The notes under the pieces were generated by a model, which was given only the letters and a program-made list of their open reading frames with translations, was not told the origin of the DNA and searched no databases. Positions 18,540 through 27,268 of a stretch of DNA of 64,000 nucleotides are shown piece after piece. The DNA lies in assembly GCA_951828515.1 (NCBI GenBank), contig OX639992.1, positions 1,602,439 through 1,666,438 of the forward strand. The letters are read 5' to 3'. Positions within the stretch are counted from its first letter, which is position 1; the number at the start of each line of letters is the position of its first letter. The translations under genes were made by a program, and so were the position numbers. The stretch comes from an uncultured Poribacteria bacterium. GTDB lineage: Bacteria > Poribacteria > WGA-4E > WGA-3G.

Positions 18540-18618
18540 ACGCATTTTTCCGTAACGTGCATGACCGGTTTCTCTTTCGGAACCAACACCCTCTGAAGCA
18601 AGAGTTATGGAGGCACAG

Positions 18619-18987
18619 ATGGCATCTGTTGCAGCCCACACTCACCTAACACCTGAAGAATATCTCGCTTTTGAGCGCAAGGCGACGACGAAACACGAAT
18701 ATCTGAATGGGCAGATAGTCGCCATGTCCGGCGCAAGTTTCGCGCATAATTTCATCACGGTGAACATAGCAACTTCTCTTTTTGAGCATTATCAGCAAAT
18801 TGTTTCCTTAAAAGATTACATTCTCATTTCCCAAGACGAGGTCCGAGTTGAACATTACTGTTGTCAAGAATCCAAGTGGCTGCAGACCGAGTTTCAGGGA
18901 CTTGAGGATGTCCTATCGCTTCTCTCTATAGGCTGTGAACTCCGTTTATCGGATATTTATAGACGCGTCAAGGTCGCTTCGGGTTAA
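18619..18987 (+). pseudogene. Internally deleted Uma2 (DUF820) nuclease-like gene
   Basis: 122 residues remain of a family that normally has about 190-200. The N-terminal part (HLTPEEYLAFERKATTKHE, then YLNGQIVAMSGAS) and the C-terminal part (FEHYQQIVSLKDYILISQD, then SIGCELRLSDIY) are both recognisable. The middle, which carries the catalytic Asp and Glu strands, is missing: NIATSL runs straight into FEHYQQ. The frame is kept, so a short product could still be made but should be inactive. ATG 18619 has GGAGG just upstream. Confidence 0.75.
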
Positions 18988-19029
18988 TCCCAAAAGTTTC
19001 AAAAACGTCAAAAACCTCATAGAAATTAT

Positions 19030-19058
19030 TTGTCAGGAATACGAAAACTTTGTATAAT
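19030..19058 (+). promoter_or_regulatory. Sigma-70-type promoter, probably for tyrS
   Basis: TTGTCA (19030-19035), 17 nt, TATAAT (19053-19058). It lies about 375 nt before tyrS; the leader contains a MITE at 19244-19395. I saw no T-box-like antiterminator. No gene was recognised in the gap 18988-19434. Confidence 0.65.
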
Positions 19059-19243
19059 ATAGGAAGGATATTTCGGTAAGAAATCCTTTCTCTAATTTCT
19101 GCATGCGTTAGATTGTAAGCATAAATTTGCGATCAAATTTCCGATTGTGTCCCTTGTGTATTAGGTCTACAAACGGGCGTTGTAAGGTAGAGTTTGTAGA
19201 TTTCCAATACCGCGATACGAAACGCACCAACCGAATGTCTTTC

Positions 19244-19395
19244 AGGACTTACGCAAAATGGGCTTTCATGCCAAAATTGAGCGGATATTCCCGAAGAAAG
19301 CGCAATAATGCACGTCGCATTTGGGCGAGTACGCCGCAAAATTGCGCTACTACGAACCAAAGATCGCACGAAAACGGGTCAACTGCGTAAGTCCT
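19244..19395. repeat. MITE-like element C (AGGACTTACGCA ends), copy 1
   Basis: 152 bp with perfect 12-bp inverted ends, AGGACTTACGCA and TGCGTAAGTCCT. The interior has no gene. A second element with the same ends is at 53421-53519, with a different interior. It has inserted between the promoter at 19030 and tyrS. Confidence 0.75.
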
Positions 19396-19434
19396 AGTCT
19401 TTAATAAAATCACTAAAATCGAACAGGATAAAGA

Positions 19435-20712
19435 ATGGACAACGTCTTTGAAGTCCTAAATGAGCGGGGCTTTATCAAACAGACTACGAATGCTGAACAG
19501 GTCGCGCGCTTGTTAGGTGAAGAACAGGTCGCCTACTACGTCGGCTTTGATCCGACAGCCTCGAGTCTGCATGTCGGCAGTCTTGTTCCCATAATGGCGA
19601 TGGCACACCTGCAACGCGCCGGGCACAAGCCAATCGCAATCATCGGGGGCGGCACGACGATGATTGGTGACCCAACAGACAAGACTGAAATGCGTCCAAT
19701 GTTGTCGCTGGAACAAATCTCAACGAACAGCAAAGGCATCCTCGCGCAGCTGCAACGTTACTTAAATCTCGATAACGGAATCGCAAATAACGAGGAATCC
19801 CAGATTGCATCAAAAGCAGGAAGGTTTCTTAACAACGCCGACTGGTTGCTGTCTGTAAATTACATCGAATTCCTACGCGACATCGGCAAACACTTTCGGG
19901 TGAATGAGATGATTCAGGCGAAAGGCTACCAACAACGTCTTGACCGTGAACTCGGACTTTCATTCCTCGAGTTTAACTATCAACTGCTCCAAGCATACGA
20001 TTATTTATGTCTTTTTCAGAAGTATGCATGTCGTCTCCAACTCGGTGGAGATGACCAGTGGGGCAATATTCTTGCTGGCGTTGATCTCGTCCGTCGCGTC
20101 GAAGGCGAACGTGTTCACGCAGTCACTTTCCCGCTTCTCACGACAGCGAGTGGTGCAAAGATGGGAAAAACCGCAGGCGGTGCAGTGTGGCTTGATGCTG
20201 AACGGACATCACCGTATGAATTTTATCAATACTGGATTAATGTGGACGACCGCGATGTCTCCCGGTTTTTAGCATATTTCACCTTCCTTCCAATGGATGA
20301 GATCCGGCGACTCGGTAATTTGGAAGATGAAGCCATTCGGGAGGCAAAGGAAGTCCTCGCATACCAAGCCACAAAACTTGCTCACGGAAAAGCGGAAGCA
20401 GATAAAGCACAAGCAGCATCGCGCGCTGCGTTTGGTGGTGGAAATCTTGACGAAGCCGAGATGCCAACTACGGTTATCACATCGGAACGACTTGACATCG
20501 GTATTCCAATTATGATGTTGTTCCATGAAGTCGGGTTGGCAAATTCACGTAGCGACGCGCGGCGGCTTATTCAACAAGGGGGTGCCTACATCAACGAAAA
20601 ACAGTGCCGTGCGATAGATATGGTCGTTGATACCGACCTGCTTGAGGAGAATGCTTTGCTTCTCCGTGCCGGTAAGAAACGTTACCACCGAATTATTATC
20701 AAAGAAAATTAA
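19435..20712 (+). CDS. tyrS: Tyrosyl-tRNA synthetase
   Basis: 425 residues, the usual length. It charges tRNA-Tyr in the cytoplasm. Class I signature HVGS (in DPTASSLHVGSL) and KMGKT (in GAKMGKTAGGAVWLD) replace HIGH and KMSKS; the same variants occur together in other bacterial TyrRS, so they do not imply loss of function. A C-terminal S4-like RNA-binding domain is present (about 350-425, SRSDARRLIQQGGAYIN). RBS AGGA before ATG 19435. Confidence 0.95.
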   Translation: MDNVFEVLNERGFIKQTTNAEQVARLLGEEQVAYYVGFDPTASSLHVGSLVPIMAMAHLQRAGHKPIAIIGGGTTMIGDPTDKTEMRPMLSLEQISTNSKGILAQLQRYLNLDNGIANNEESQIASKAGRFLNNADWLLSVNYIEFLRDIGKHFRVNEMIQAKGYQQRLDRELGLSFLEFNYQLLQAYDYLCLFQKYACRLQLGGDDQWGNILAGVDLVRRVEGERVHAVTFPLLTTASGAKMGKTAGGAVWLDAERTSPYEFYQYWINVDDRDVSRFLAYFTFLPMDEIRRLGNLEDEAIREAKEVLAYQATKLAHGKAEADKAQAASRAAFGGGNLDEAEMPTTVITSERLDIGIPIMMLFHEVGLANSRSDARRLIQQGGAYINEKQCRAIDMVVDTDLLEENALLLRAGKKRYHRIIIKEN

Positions 20713-20768
20713 TTATAATTATAGAGATTTTTATACACGCGCTTTCAAGCGCATATTATTATAAAATG

Positions 20769-20799
20769 GTTATCGGTATCTTTTTCTGGGTCCGATAAC
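20769..20799 (+). promoter_or_regulatory. Inverted repeat just upstream of the nrdJ ribosome binding site
   Basis: GTTATCGG (20769-20776) and CCGATAAC (20792-20799) can form an 8-bp stem with a 15-nt loop, ending 4 nt before the AGGAGG of the reductase gene. A smaller perfect hairpin GCGCTTTCAAGCGC lies nearby at about 20740-20753. Either could affect translation; no known riboswitch or NrdR box was recognised. Confidence 0.35.
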
Positions 20800-20814
20800 T
20801 AACAGGAGGTCAAT

Positions 20815-23800
20815 ATGGATGAGGGCGATCGGACAGGACTCACTTTCAGACCCTATTTTACCAAGTCCGGCGTTCATCCCTACGATTTGTTGGAATGGGA
20901 ACGCCGCGACGCGGTTATCTACAATGAAAAGGGTGATGTCATCTTTAAACAGGAGCAGGTTGAAGTACCGGCAGACTGGACGCAGCTCGCGACAGATATT
21001 GCGTCATCGAAATATTTCCGAAAAGCTGGAGTTCCCGGCACAGAATCGGAGGACAGTGTTCGCCAGTTGGTTACCCGTGTGGCGCGCACGCTCCGTCGCG
21101 CAGGCGAAGAATTCGGTGGGTATTTTGCCACCCGTGAAGATGCAGAGACATTTGAGATGGAACTGACGCATATCCTCGTTACACAACGGGGTGCTTTCAA
21201 CTCACCTGTCTGGTTTAACTGTGGCTTGTGGCATGAATATAGTATTGACGGAGGCGGCGGCAACTACTATTGGGACCGAGACGCACAAGAAGTCAAGGTC
21301 ACTACCAATGCATATCAACACCCGCAAAATTCCGCCTGCTTCATTCAAAGCGTTGACGATTCTCTGGACTCTATGTTGGAGCTCCAGAGATCTGAAGTGC
21401 GCCTCTTTAAATATGGCAGTGGCACAGGTTCTAACTTCAGCCAAGTTCGCGCGAAAGGTGAACTTCTCTCCGGCGGTGGTGAGAGTTCAGGGGTACTGTC
21501 ATTCCTCGAAGGCTTCGATCGATGGGCAGGTAGTATCAAATCTGGTGGCACCACAAGACGCGCAGCCAAAATGGTTATCCTCGATATGGATCACCCAGAA
21601 ATTGCTGACTATATCGACTGGAAACTCAGGGAAGAGAATAAAGCAAAGGCACTCATCGCTGCAGGGTACCCATCCGATTTCAACGGCGAGGCATACAGCA
21701 CTGTCAGTGGCCAGAACAGCAACAACTCTGTCCGGATTCCTGATGATTTCATGAATGCCTACTTACAGGGAGATTCATGGAAAACGACGTACCGAACAAG
21801 CGGTGACGTTGCCGACGAATATGATGCCAGAACACTGATGGAGAAGATCGCATACGCCGCGTGGGCATGTGCAGATCCGGGGGTCCAGTTTGACAGCACG
21901 ATTCAGAAATGGCATACATGTAAAAACACGGGCAGGATTAACGCAAGTAATCCGTGTAGTGAATACCTCTTCTTAGACGACTCTGCTTGCAACCTCGCAA
22001 GCATTAACCTCGCGAAATTCTTGAGAGATGACAATACCTTTGATATTGAGGGTTTCCGCGCGACGGTTCGTGTGTTCGCCACTGCGATGGAAATCATCGT
22101 AGATCTCTCTTCATACCCAACTGAAGGTATAGCGCAGCGTTCTCATGAATATCGTCCCCTCGGACTCGGTTATGCTAACTTGGGTGCCCTCTTGATGCGT
22201 TTAGGAATTCCTTACGACAGTGACCAAGCCTGTGCCTACGCAGGTGCCATTACTGCTATCCTGAGTGGTAAGGGGTACCAAACAAGTGCAGAGATTGCCG
22301 GGAGTATTGGTCCTTTTGCTGGGTACGTGAAGAATAGCGACGCTATGTTAGACGTTATGCGGATGCACCGCGATGCCGCTTACAGTATCGACTCGATAGC
22401 ATGCCCACCCGACCTTTTAGACGCTGCAAAAGCGGATTGGGATGTCTGCCTTGAAAAGGGGGAACGTTGGGGGTATCGGAATTCCCAAATTAGTGTTATC
22501 GCTCCGACCGGAACTATCTCTTTCCTGATGGATTGTGATACAACCGGGATTGAACCGGAGTTCGCTCTCGTCAAATTCAAGAAATTGGCAGGCGGCGGGT
22601 ACATGAAAATTGTCAATCAGAGCGTTCGCGATGCCTTGTACAACTTAGATTATACGCTCCAGCAAACTGAGGCTATTATTAAGTTCCTCATCGGAACAGG
22701 CACTTTTGAAGGGACACCCCAGATCAATACGGATACATTGAAGCGGAAAGGCTTTACCCCCGAAGATATCGCCCGCGTCGCGGAGATGTTACCGAGTGCA
22801 TTCGACTTAAATCTCGCTTTTGCCCCGGGCTTTCTCGGAGCAGAGTGTCTTGAGCGGTTAGGTATCACCGAAGAAGAAGCCGCAGATCCCAGTTTTAACC
22901 TCCTCTCTGCAATTGGATTTAGTGAAGACGAAATTAGTATTGCTGAAGAAGTCATCTGCGGTACAGGCACGGTTGAGGGCGCGCCACATCTCTCACCGAC
23001 GCACTACGCCGTTTTCGATTGTGCAGTCCAGTGTGGTAAGCACGGAACCCGCTATATAAATCATACAGGCCCTTTGAAAATGATGGCGGCTGTGCAACCG
23101 TTTATCTCTGGTGCTATCTCCAAGACTGTCAACGTCCCGCACGACGCAACGGTAGATGACATCAAAACGTTATACGTGGAAGCGTGGCGACGCGGTGTCA
23201 AATGTCTCGCCGTTTATCGTGACGGTAGTAAAGGCAGCCAACCGCTTTCAACCCGAAGTCAACAGGATACGGAGAGTGAAACCGATGAGGCTCTTGCTGA
23301 AGCTTCTACTGAACGCCCGATCAGGAAACGTCTCTCTGACACGCGTTCCTCTATGACCCACAAATTTAGCGTGGGTGGTCATGAAGGCTACATCCATGTC
23401 GGGTTTTACGAAGATGGTAGCCCTGGCGAAGTCTTCCTCCGTATGAGCAAAGAAGGGACAGCCGTCTCCGGACTGATGGACTCTGTTGCGGTCCTCACCT
23501 CTATTGCATTGCAGTACGGTGTGCCGTTAGAATCGCTCGTTAATAAGTTCAGCCATGTCCGGTTTGAACCGTCAGGCTTCACATCTAACCCTGACATTCC
23601 GATGGCGAAGTCGATTATAGATTACGTTTTCCGGTGGCTCGGCATACAGTTTCTCGCTCAGGACCCACAAGAAGGGACCAAAATGGTAGAGATGGAGGCG
23701 GAGATGGTGCCTCCTGAGGAACTCCACCCCTATGGGCATGGCAGTAATGGTGAAACAGATTCATGGTCGGCGCATGAGAAACAAATTTCGCTTCAACATG

Positions 23801-23898
23801 CAGATGCCCCTCCATGCCTTGAATGTGGTTCCCTTATGGTAAGGAGTGGTGTCTGTTATCGCTGCACGAATTGTGGTTCAACGAGTGGATGTTCGTAA
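20815..23898 (+). CDS. nrdJ: Adenosylcobalamin-dependent (class II) ribonucleotide reductase
   Basis: 1027 residues. It reduces ribonucleotides to deoxyribonucleotides using adenosylcobalamin as radical source. The active-site region NPCSEYLFLDDSACNLASIN is near residue 380 and the barrel motif PTGTISFLMDCDTTG near 565. A TSCPD-like domain lies towards the C-terminus (about 840-940), and the C-terminal zinc-ribbon-like cysteines (CLECG, CYRCTNCG) probably handle thiol re-reduction. No intein is present. The start is fixed by AGGAGG 6 nt before ATG 20815. It implies that the cell makes or imports B12. Confidence 0.95.
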   Translation: MDEGDRTGLTFRPYFTKSGVHPYDLLEWERRDAVIYNEKGDVIFKQEQVEVPADWTQLATDIASSKYFRKAGVPGTESEDSVRQLVTRVARTLRRAGEEFGGYFATREDAETFEMELTHILVTQRGAFNSPVWFNCGLWHEYSIDGGGGNYYWDRDAQEVKVTTNAYQHPQNSACFIQSVDDSLDSMLELQRSEVRLFKYGSGTGSNFSQVRAKGELLSGGGESSGVLSFLEGFDRWAGSIKSGGTTRRAAKMVILDMDHPEIADYIDWKLREENKAKALIAAGYPSDFNGEAYSTVSGQNSNNSVRIPDDFMNAYLQGDSWKTTYRTSGDVADEYDARTLMEKIAYAAWACADPGVQFDSTIQKWHTCKNTGRINASNPCSEYLFLDDSACNLASINLAKFLRDDNTFDIEGFRATVRVFATAMEIIVDLSSYPTEGIAQRSHEYRPLGLGYANLGALLMRLGIPYDSDQACAYAGAITAILSGKGYQTSAEIAGSIGPFAGYVKNSDAMLDVMRMHRDAAYSIDSIACPPDLLDAAKADWDVCLEKGERWGYRNSQISVIAPTGTISFLMDCDTTGIEPEFALVKFKKLAGGGYMKIVNQSVRDALYNLDYTLQQTEAIIKFLIGTGTFEGTPQINTDTLKRKGFTPEDIARVAEMLPSAFDLNLAFAPGFLGAECLERLGITEEEAADPSFNLLSAIGFSEDEISIAEEVICGTGTVEGAPHLSPTHYAVFDCAVQCGKHGTRYINHTGPLKMMAAVQPFISGAISKTVNVPHDATVDDIKTLYVEAWRRGVKCLAVYRDGSKGSQPLSTRSQQDTESETDEALAEASTERPIRKRLSDTRSSMTHKFSVGGHEGYIHVGFYEDGSPGEVFLRMSKEGTAVSGLMDSVAVLTSIALQYGVPLESLVNKFSHVRFEPSGFTSNPDIPMAKSIIDYVFRWLGIQFLAQDPQEGTKMVEMEAEMVPPEELHPYGHGSNGETDSWSAHEKQISLQHADAPPCLECGSLMVRSGVCYRCTNCGSTSGCS

Positions 23899-23919
23899 TC
23901 TCCTGTATTAACAGATTGT

Positions 23920-23950
23920 AGGCGCGCTTTACAGGCGCGCCTCTTTTTTT
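23920..23950 (+). terminator. Rho-independent terminator of nrdJ
   Basis: Stem AGGCGCGC / GCGCGCCT (8 bp, GC-rich, 7-nt loop) followed by a run of seven T residues. Confidence 0.85.
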
Positions 23951-23976
23951 GTCTTTTCAAGCAATTCTTGATTTCG

Positions 23977-24006
23977 TTGTCATCCGGCCATTAAATAGGG
24001 TATAAT
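23977..24006 (+). promoter_or_regulatory. Sigma-70-type promoter of the RNase P RNA gene
   Basis: TTGTCA (23977-23982), 18 nt, TATAAT (24001-24006). The expected start falls within a base or two of the 5' end of the RNA predicted from its terminal helix. Confidence 0.8.
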
Positions 24007-24011
24007 AGAAA

Positions 24012-24387
24012 GGCTTGAGTTGAGTAGAGGGTCGCGTCCCGATCGTAATTTTACCATTGGGATGAGGAAAGTCCGGACTCCACAGGGCAGGATGCTGGGT
24101 AACACCCAGGAGCGGCGACGCTATGGAAAGTGCAACAGAAAGTAGACTACAACGCCTACTTTTATAGAATAAATTGGGCGTTGTACAGGTGAAACGGTGC
24201 GGTAAAAGCGCACCAGTCCATAAGGTGACTTATGGAGCTTGGTAAACCCCGTCTGGAGCAAGGTAAATGGGGGACATATATAGGTGTGCCCGCCTCGTCC
24301 CCAGGTAACCGCTCGAGGTGGATGGTAACATCCATCCCAGATGAATGACCGTCACATACAGAATCCGGCTTATTCTCAACTCAAGCC
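24012..24387 (+). ncRNA. rnpB: RNase P RNA, bacterial type A-like
   Basis: About 376 nt. It is the catalytic RNA that removes tRNA 5' leaders. Universally conserved pieces are visible: GAGGAAAGTCCGGACTCC, the ACAGAAAGTAGAC stretch, GGTGAAACGGTGCGGTAAA, and near the 3' end GATGAATGACCGTCAC and ACAGAATCCGGCTTA. The ends pair perfectly (P1 helix: GGCTTGAGTTGAG with CTCAACTCAAGCC), which sets both boundaries. A T-rich stretch follows. Confidence 0.97.
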
Positions 24388-24448
24388 TTCATTTTTCTTT
24401 GAGAATATGGCGTTGGAAGCGAAGCGGCCTCTGTAGGAACAGAGTGTT

Positions 24449-26116
24449 TCAAGAGTTCGGTGTTCCTTTCTTTCCGTATCCACCCCCACCGGGTGTCTCT
24501 ATGCGAATGACCTCCCCCTCGCGTGTAGAAATGGATACCTTCCCTGCTAACGGATGTTCTTCTCCATCAGAAATTAGCACGTTCCGTCCCGGTTTTCCCG
24601 GTTCACCGCCTTGCAAGCCGTAAGGACCCCGCGTCCGGCGTTCCGAAAGGAGGGTCACCTCCGCGTCCGTAAGAAGTCGTAATGCCCGAATGACACCATC
24701 ACCACCTCGAAATTTTCCCGGACCGCCTGTCCCACGTCGAATTGCATACGCCGCCACCTGCATCGGATAGTTCGTCTCAATTGCCTCTATAGGTGTGTTC
24801 ATCGTATTGGTCATGTGCGTATGGATGGCATCAATTCCATCTCGGTTCGGGCGTGCTCCCATTCCACCTGCAATAGTTTCATAATAAGTAAACTCCTTCT
24901 GGCGTGAAACATCATAACCCCCTATTGTGAGATTATTCATGGTCCCGGAACTCGCAGCGGGAATCTGATCAGGACAGGCTTGCGCCAATGCCCCGAGCAG
25001 AACATCAACAATACGCTGTGATGTTTCAACATTTCCCCCGGCAACTGCTGCTGGGAACTTTGCGTTCACAACTGTCCCCTCTGGGGCAACGACTCGGATC
25101 GGTTCTAAACACCCAGCATTAGCAGGAACGTCTGTGCCAGCAATACATCGAAAGGCATAAAAAACAGCGGAGAGCGTAATGGCGTAAATCGCATTAACTG
25201 AACCTCGGACCTGCTGAGCCGTGCCAGTGAAGTCAACCAATGCGGTATCATCTTCGATTTCAATCGCGACCCGTATCTCAATAGGTTCATCCGTGATGCC
25301 GTCATTATCAAGCACATCAGTGTATGTGTAACGTCCGTTTGGGATTTCCCGAAGGCGTGCCCTGACCATCCGACTCGCATACGCGCACAGTTCTTGCATG
25401 TATTCCGTAATCTCTGGCGCACCATATTTACCCATCATCTCCCATAGCCGTCGTTCACCAACACGGTTTGCAGCCACCTGCGCTTCCATATCACCGCGGC
25501 GTTCCCCAGGCGTGCGGACATTCGCAAGAATGAATTCCCAAAGGTCGGTGTCCAATTCTCCACCTCGGATGAGTTTAATGGGTGGAATTCGGATGCCTTC
25601 CTGAATGACACTCGTCGCAATTGGCATGGAACCCGGGGACATCCCACCCACGTCGGCGTGATGCGCGCGATTTGCAACAAAGAAGATTGGGCGGATAGAA
25701 GATTGGAAGATTGGAAGATTGGAAGACTGGGACCCTCGTCTATCCTTCCATTCAGATTTCCTTCCATCCTTCCATTTTTCCATATCTCCATTTGAGAAGA
25801 CAGGCGCGACGAGCGTGATATCCGGTAGATGAGTACCACCACGATATGGATCGTTAAGGGCAATCATATCGCCGGGCACCATTTCTGTATGGGCAATAGC
25901 CGCGAGAACCGAAAGTGGCATGGAACCGAGATGCACAGGAATATGAGCGGCTTGTGCAACCATCTTACCGGTATTATCAAACACGGCACATGAAAAATCA
26001 AGCCGTTCTTTGATGTTCGGCGAGAACGCTGTCCGTTGTAGCGTTACCCCCATCTCCTCGGCAACCGAGGTCAGCATATTTTTGTAAAGCTCAAGTTTAA
26101 TAGGATCTGTGTTCAT
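24449..26116 (-). CDS. Hydantoinase B / 5-oxoprolinase-type subunit
   Basis: 555 residues of the HyuB family, one half of an ATP-dependent hydantoinase or oxoprolinase. Motifs: LNDPYRGGTHLPDIT (about 88-102), VANRAHHADVGG (about 147-158), GGYDVSRQKEFTYYET and the C-terminal ETPGGGGYGKK. No hyuA subunit is adjacent, so the partner is elsewhere or lost. An unusual Lys/Trp/Ser-rich insert of about 33 residues (111-143) between two conserved motifs is repeat-derived (see 25688-25786). Frame and flanking motifs are intact, so the protein may still fold. The start overlaps the putative control region of the divergent Gfo/Idh/MocA gene. Confidence 0.85.
   Translation of the reverse strand: MNTDPIKLELYKNMLTSVAEEMGVTLQRTAFSPNIKERLDFSCAVFDNTGKMVAQAAHIPVHLGSMPLSVLAAIAHTEMVPGDMIALNDPYRGGTHLPDITLVAPVFSNGDMEKWKDGRKSEWKDRRGSQSSNLPIFQSSIRPIFFVANRAHHADVGGMSPGSMPIATSVIQEGIRIPPIKLIRGGELDTDLWEFILANVRTPGERRGDMEAQVAANRVGERRLWEMMGKYGAPEITEYMQELCAYASRMVRARLREIPNGRYTYTDVLDNDGITDEPIEIRVAIEIEDDTALVDFTGTAQQVRGSVNAIYAITLSAVFYAFRCIAGTDVPANAGCLEPIRVVAPEGTVVNAKFPAAVAGGNVETSQRIVDVLLGALAQACPDQIPAASSGTMNNLTIGGYDVSRQKEFTYYETIAGGMGARPNRDGIDAIHTHMTNTMNTPIEAIETNYPMQVAAYAIRRGTGGPGKFRGGDGVIRALRLLTDAEVTLLSERRTRGPYGLQGGEPGKPGRNVLISDGEEHPLAGKVSISTREGEVIRIETPGGGGYGKKGTPNS
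25688..25786. repeat. In-frame low-complexity repeat insertion within the hyuB-like gene
   Basis: About 99 bp made of GGAAGATT-type units on one side (three tandem copies of TTGGAAGA) and CTTCCATCC-type units on the other, so the two arms can pair. It codes for residues 111-143 of the hydantoinase B protein, between the conserved VAPVF and FFVANRAHH segments. The family consensus has only a few residues there. Confidence 0.7.
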
Positions 26117-26170
26117 TGTGTTGTCAATATCTGAGTTGGTTGGTAATTAGTGTCAATATTCAGAAGTTAG

Positions 26171-26198
26171 TTGCAATTTTAACACCGCCTCCTATAAT
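26171..26198 (+). promoter_or_regulatory. Sigma-70-type promoter for the Gfo/Idh/MocA gene
   Basis: TTGCAA (26171-26176), 16 nt, TATAAT (26193-26198), about 33 nt before the start codon. Confidence 0.6.
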
Positions 26199-26230
26199 AT
26201 GCAAGGAAAGATTGGTTAGGAGGACTCCAA

Positions 26231-27196
26231 ATGGAAAAAGTCAATATTGCGCTAATCGGCGCGGGTGGGATGGCAAACGGTGTTCATTATCCGTCGCTCA
26301 GAGAGTGCGAAGATGTGAACCTTGTTGGATTGTGTGATATGGTTCCATCGAAACTTCAGGCAACAGCGGAACGCTTTGAGATTGAGGAAACATTCACCGA
26401 CTATAAACAGATGCTTGAGAAGACGAGTCCCGATGCGGTGTATATCCTCATGCCGCCGCAACATCTATTCCCGCTCGTCATCCACTGTCTCTCTCAGCAA
26501 CATCACGTTTTTATTGAGAAACCCCCCGGTGTTACACTTCACCAAACCAAAGAAATGGCACGTACCGCAGAGAAAAACGACTGCAAGTCGATGGTCGGTT
26601 TCAATCGCCGCTTTATCCCACTCTTGCGAGAGGTGAAAACAATAGTCGAAAAGCAAGGTCCGATCATTCAGTGCATGTCAACCTTCCACAAAAACACACC
26701 AGACGCCCGCTATTACGACGGTGTAATCGACGTTTTAACATGTGATGCGATCCACGCCGTGGACGCTCTCCGATGGCTTGGAGGCGGTGAAGTGAAAGCC
26801 GTCGCGAGCGACATCAATAGTTTCTATTCCGAGCGCGAAAACAGCTTCAACGCGCTTGTTAAATTTACCAGCGGTGCCTCAGGTTATCTCTGTACCAACT
26901 GGGCAGTTGGAGGGCGTATCCACACATTTGAGATGCATGCGCGTGAGATTTCCGCCTACATCAACCCCGATCCGGGTGGACGTGCTATCCTTCATACACC
27001 CGAAGGCACAACTGAAATCACCCCTGAAGAAGCCGCGGGATCTGATGCCTCACATAGGGCTTACGGATTTTATGGAGAGAGCCGACATTTTGTCGACGCT
27101 ATTCAGCAGAACCAGCAACCGTTAACCTGCTTCGCGGACGCAGTCAAGACGATGGAACTTGTGACGGCTATCTATCAAAATCGGATAGATGTCTGA
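26231..27196 (+). CDS. Gfo/Idh/MocA family oxidoreductase
   Basis: 321 residues. N-terminal Rossmann fold with GAGGMANGVHYPSL (about 9-22) and the catalytic-region motif EKPPGVT (about 97-103). The C-terminal half is the family's alpha/beta substrate domain. NAD(P)-dependent oxidation or reduction of a sugar or cyclitol is expected; substrate unknown. RBS AGGAGG precedes ATG 26231. It is a single gene just upstream of the dcw cluster, which starts from its own promoter. Confidence 0.85.
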   Translation: MEKVNIALIGAGGMANGVHYPSLRECEDVNLVGLCDMVPSKLQATAERFEIEETFTDYKQMLEKTSPDAVYILMPPQHLFPLVIHCLSQQHHVFIEKPPGVTLHQTKEMARTAEKNDCKSMVGFNRRFIPLLREVKTIVEKQGPIIQCMSTFHKNTPDARYYDGVIDVLTCDAIHAVDALRWLGGGEVKAVASDINSFYSERENSFNALVKFTSGASGYLCTNWAVGGRIHTFEMHAREISAYINPDPGGRAILHTPEGTTEITPEEAAGSDASHRAYGFYGESRHFVDAIQQNQQPLTCFADAVKTMELVTAIYQNRIDV

Positions 27197-27218
27197 ACAT
27201 CCAAGACGTAAAAATAAA

Positions 27219-27247
27219 TTGGCATGTTTCTTGCTAAGAATTATAAT
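27219..27247 (+). promoter_or_regulatory. Sigma-70-type promoter at the head of the dcw cluster
   Basis: TTGGCA (27219-27224), 17 nt, TATAAT (27242-27247). Transcription would begin near 27254, so the in-frame ATG at 27224 cannot be the rsmH start and the ATG at 27269 is preferred. Confidence 0.75.
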
Positions 27248-27268
27248 AGTAGGTCACTTGTGAAAACT

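Noticed and set aside
19060-19434. T-box leader for tyrS
   Set aside because: No T-box core sequence or terminator/antiterminator pair was visible; a MITE explains much of the leader.
20713-20814. Cobalamin riboswitch before the B12-dependent reductase
   Set aside because: Only about 100 nt is available and the conserved B12-box bases are absent.
20815-23898. Intein in the ribonucleotide reductase
   Set aside because: The length and motif spacing are continuous and no intein splice blocks are present.
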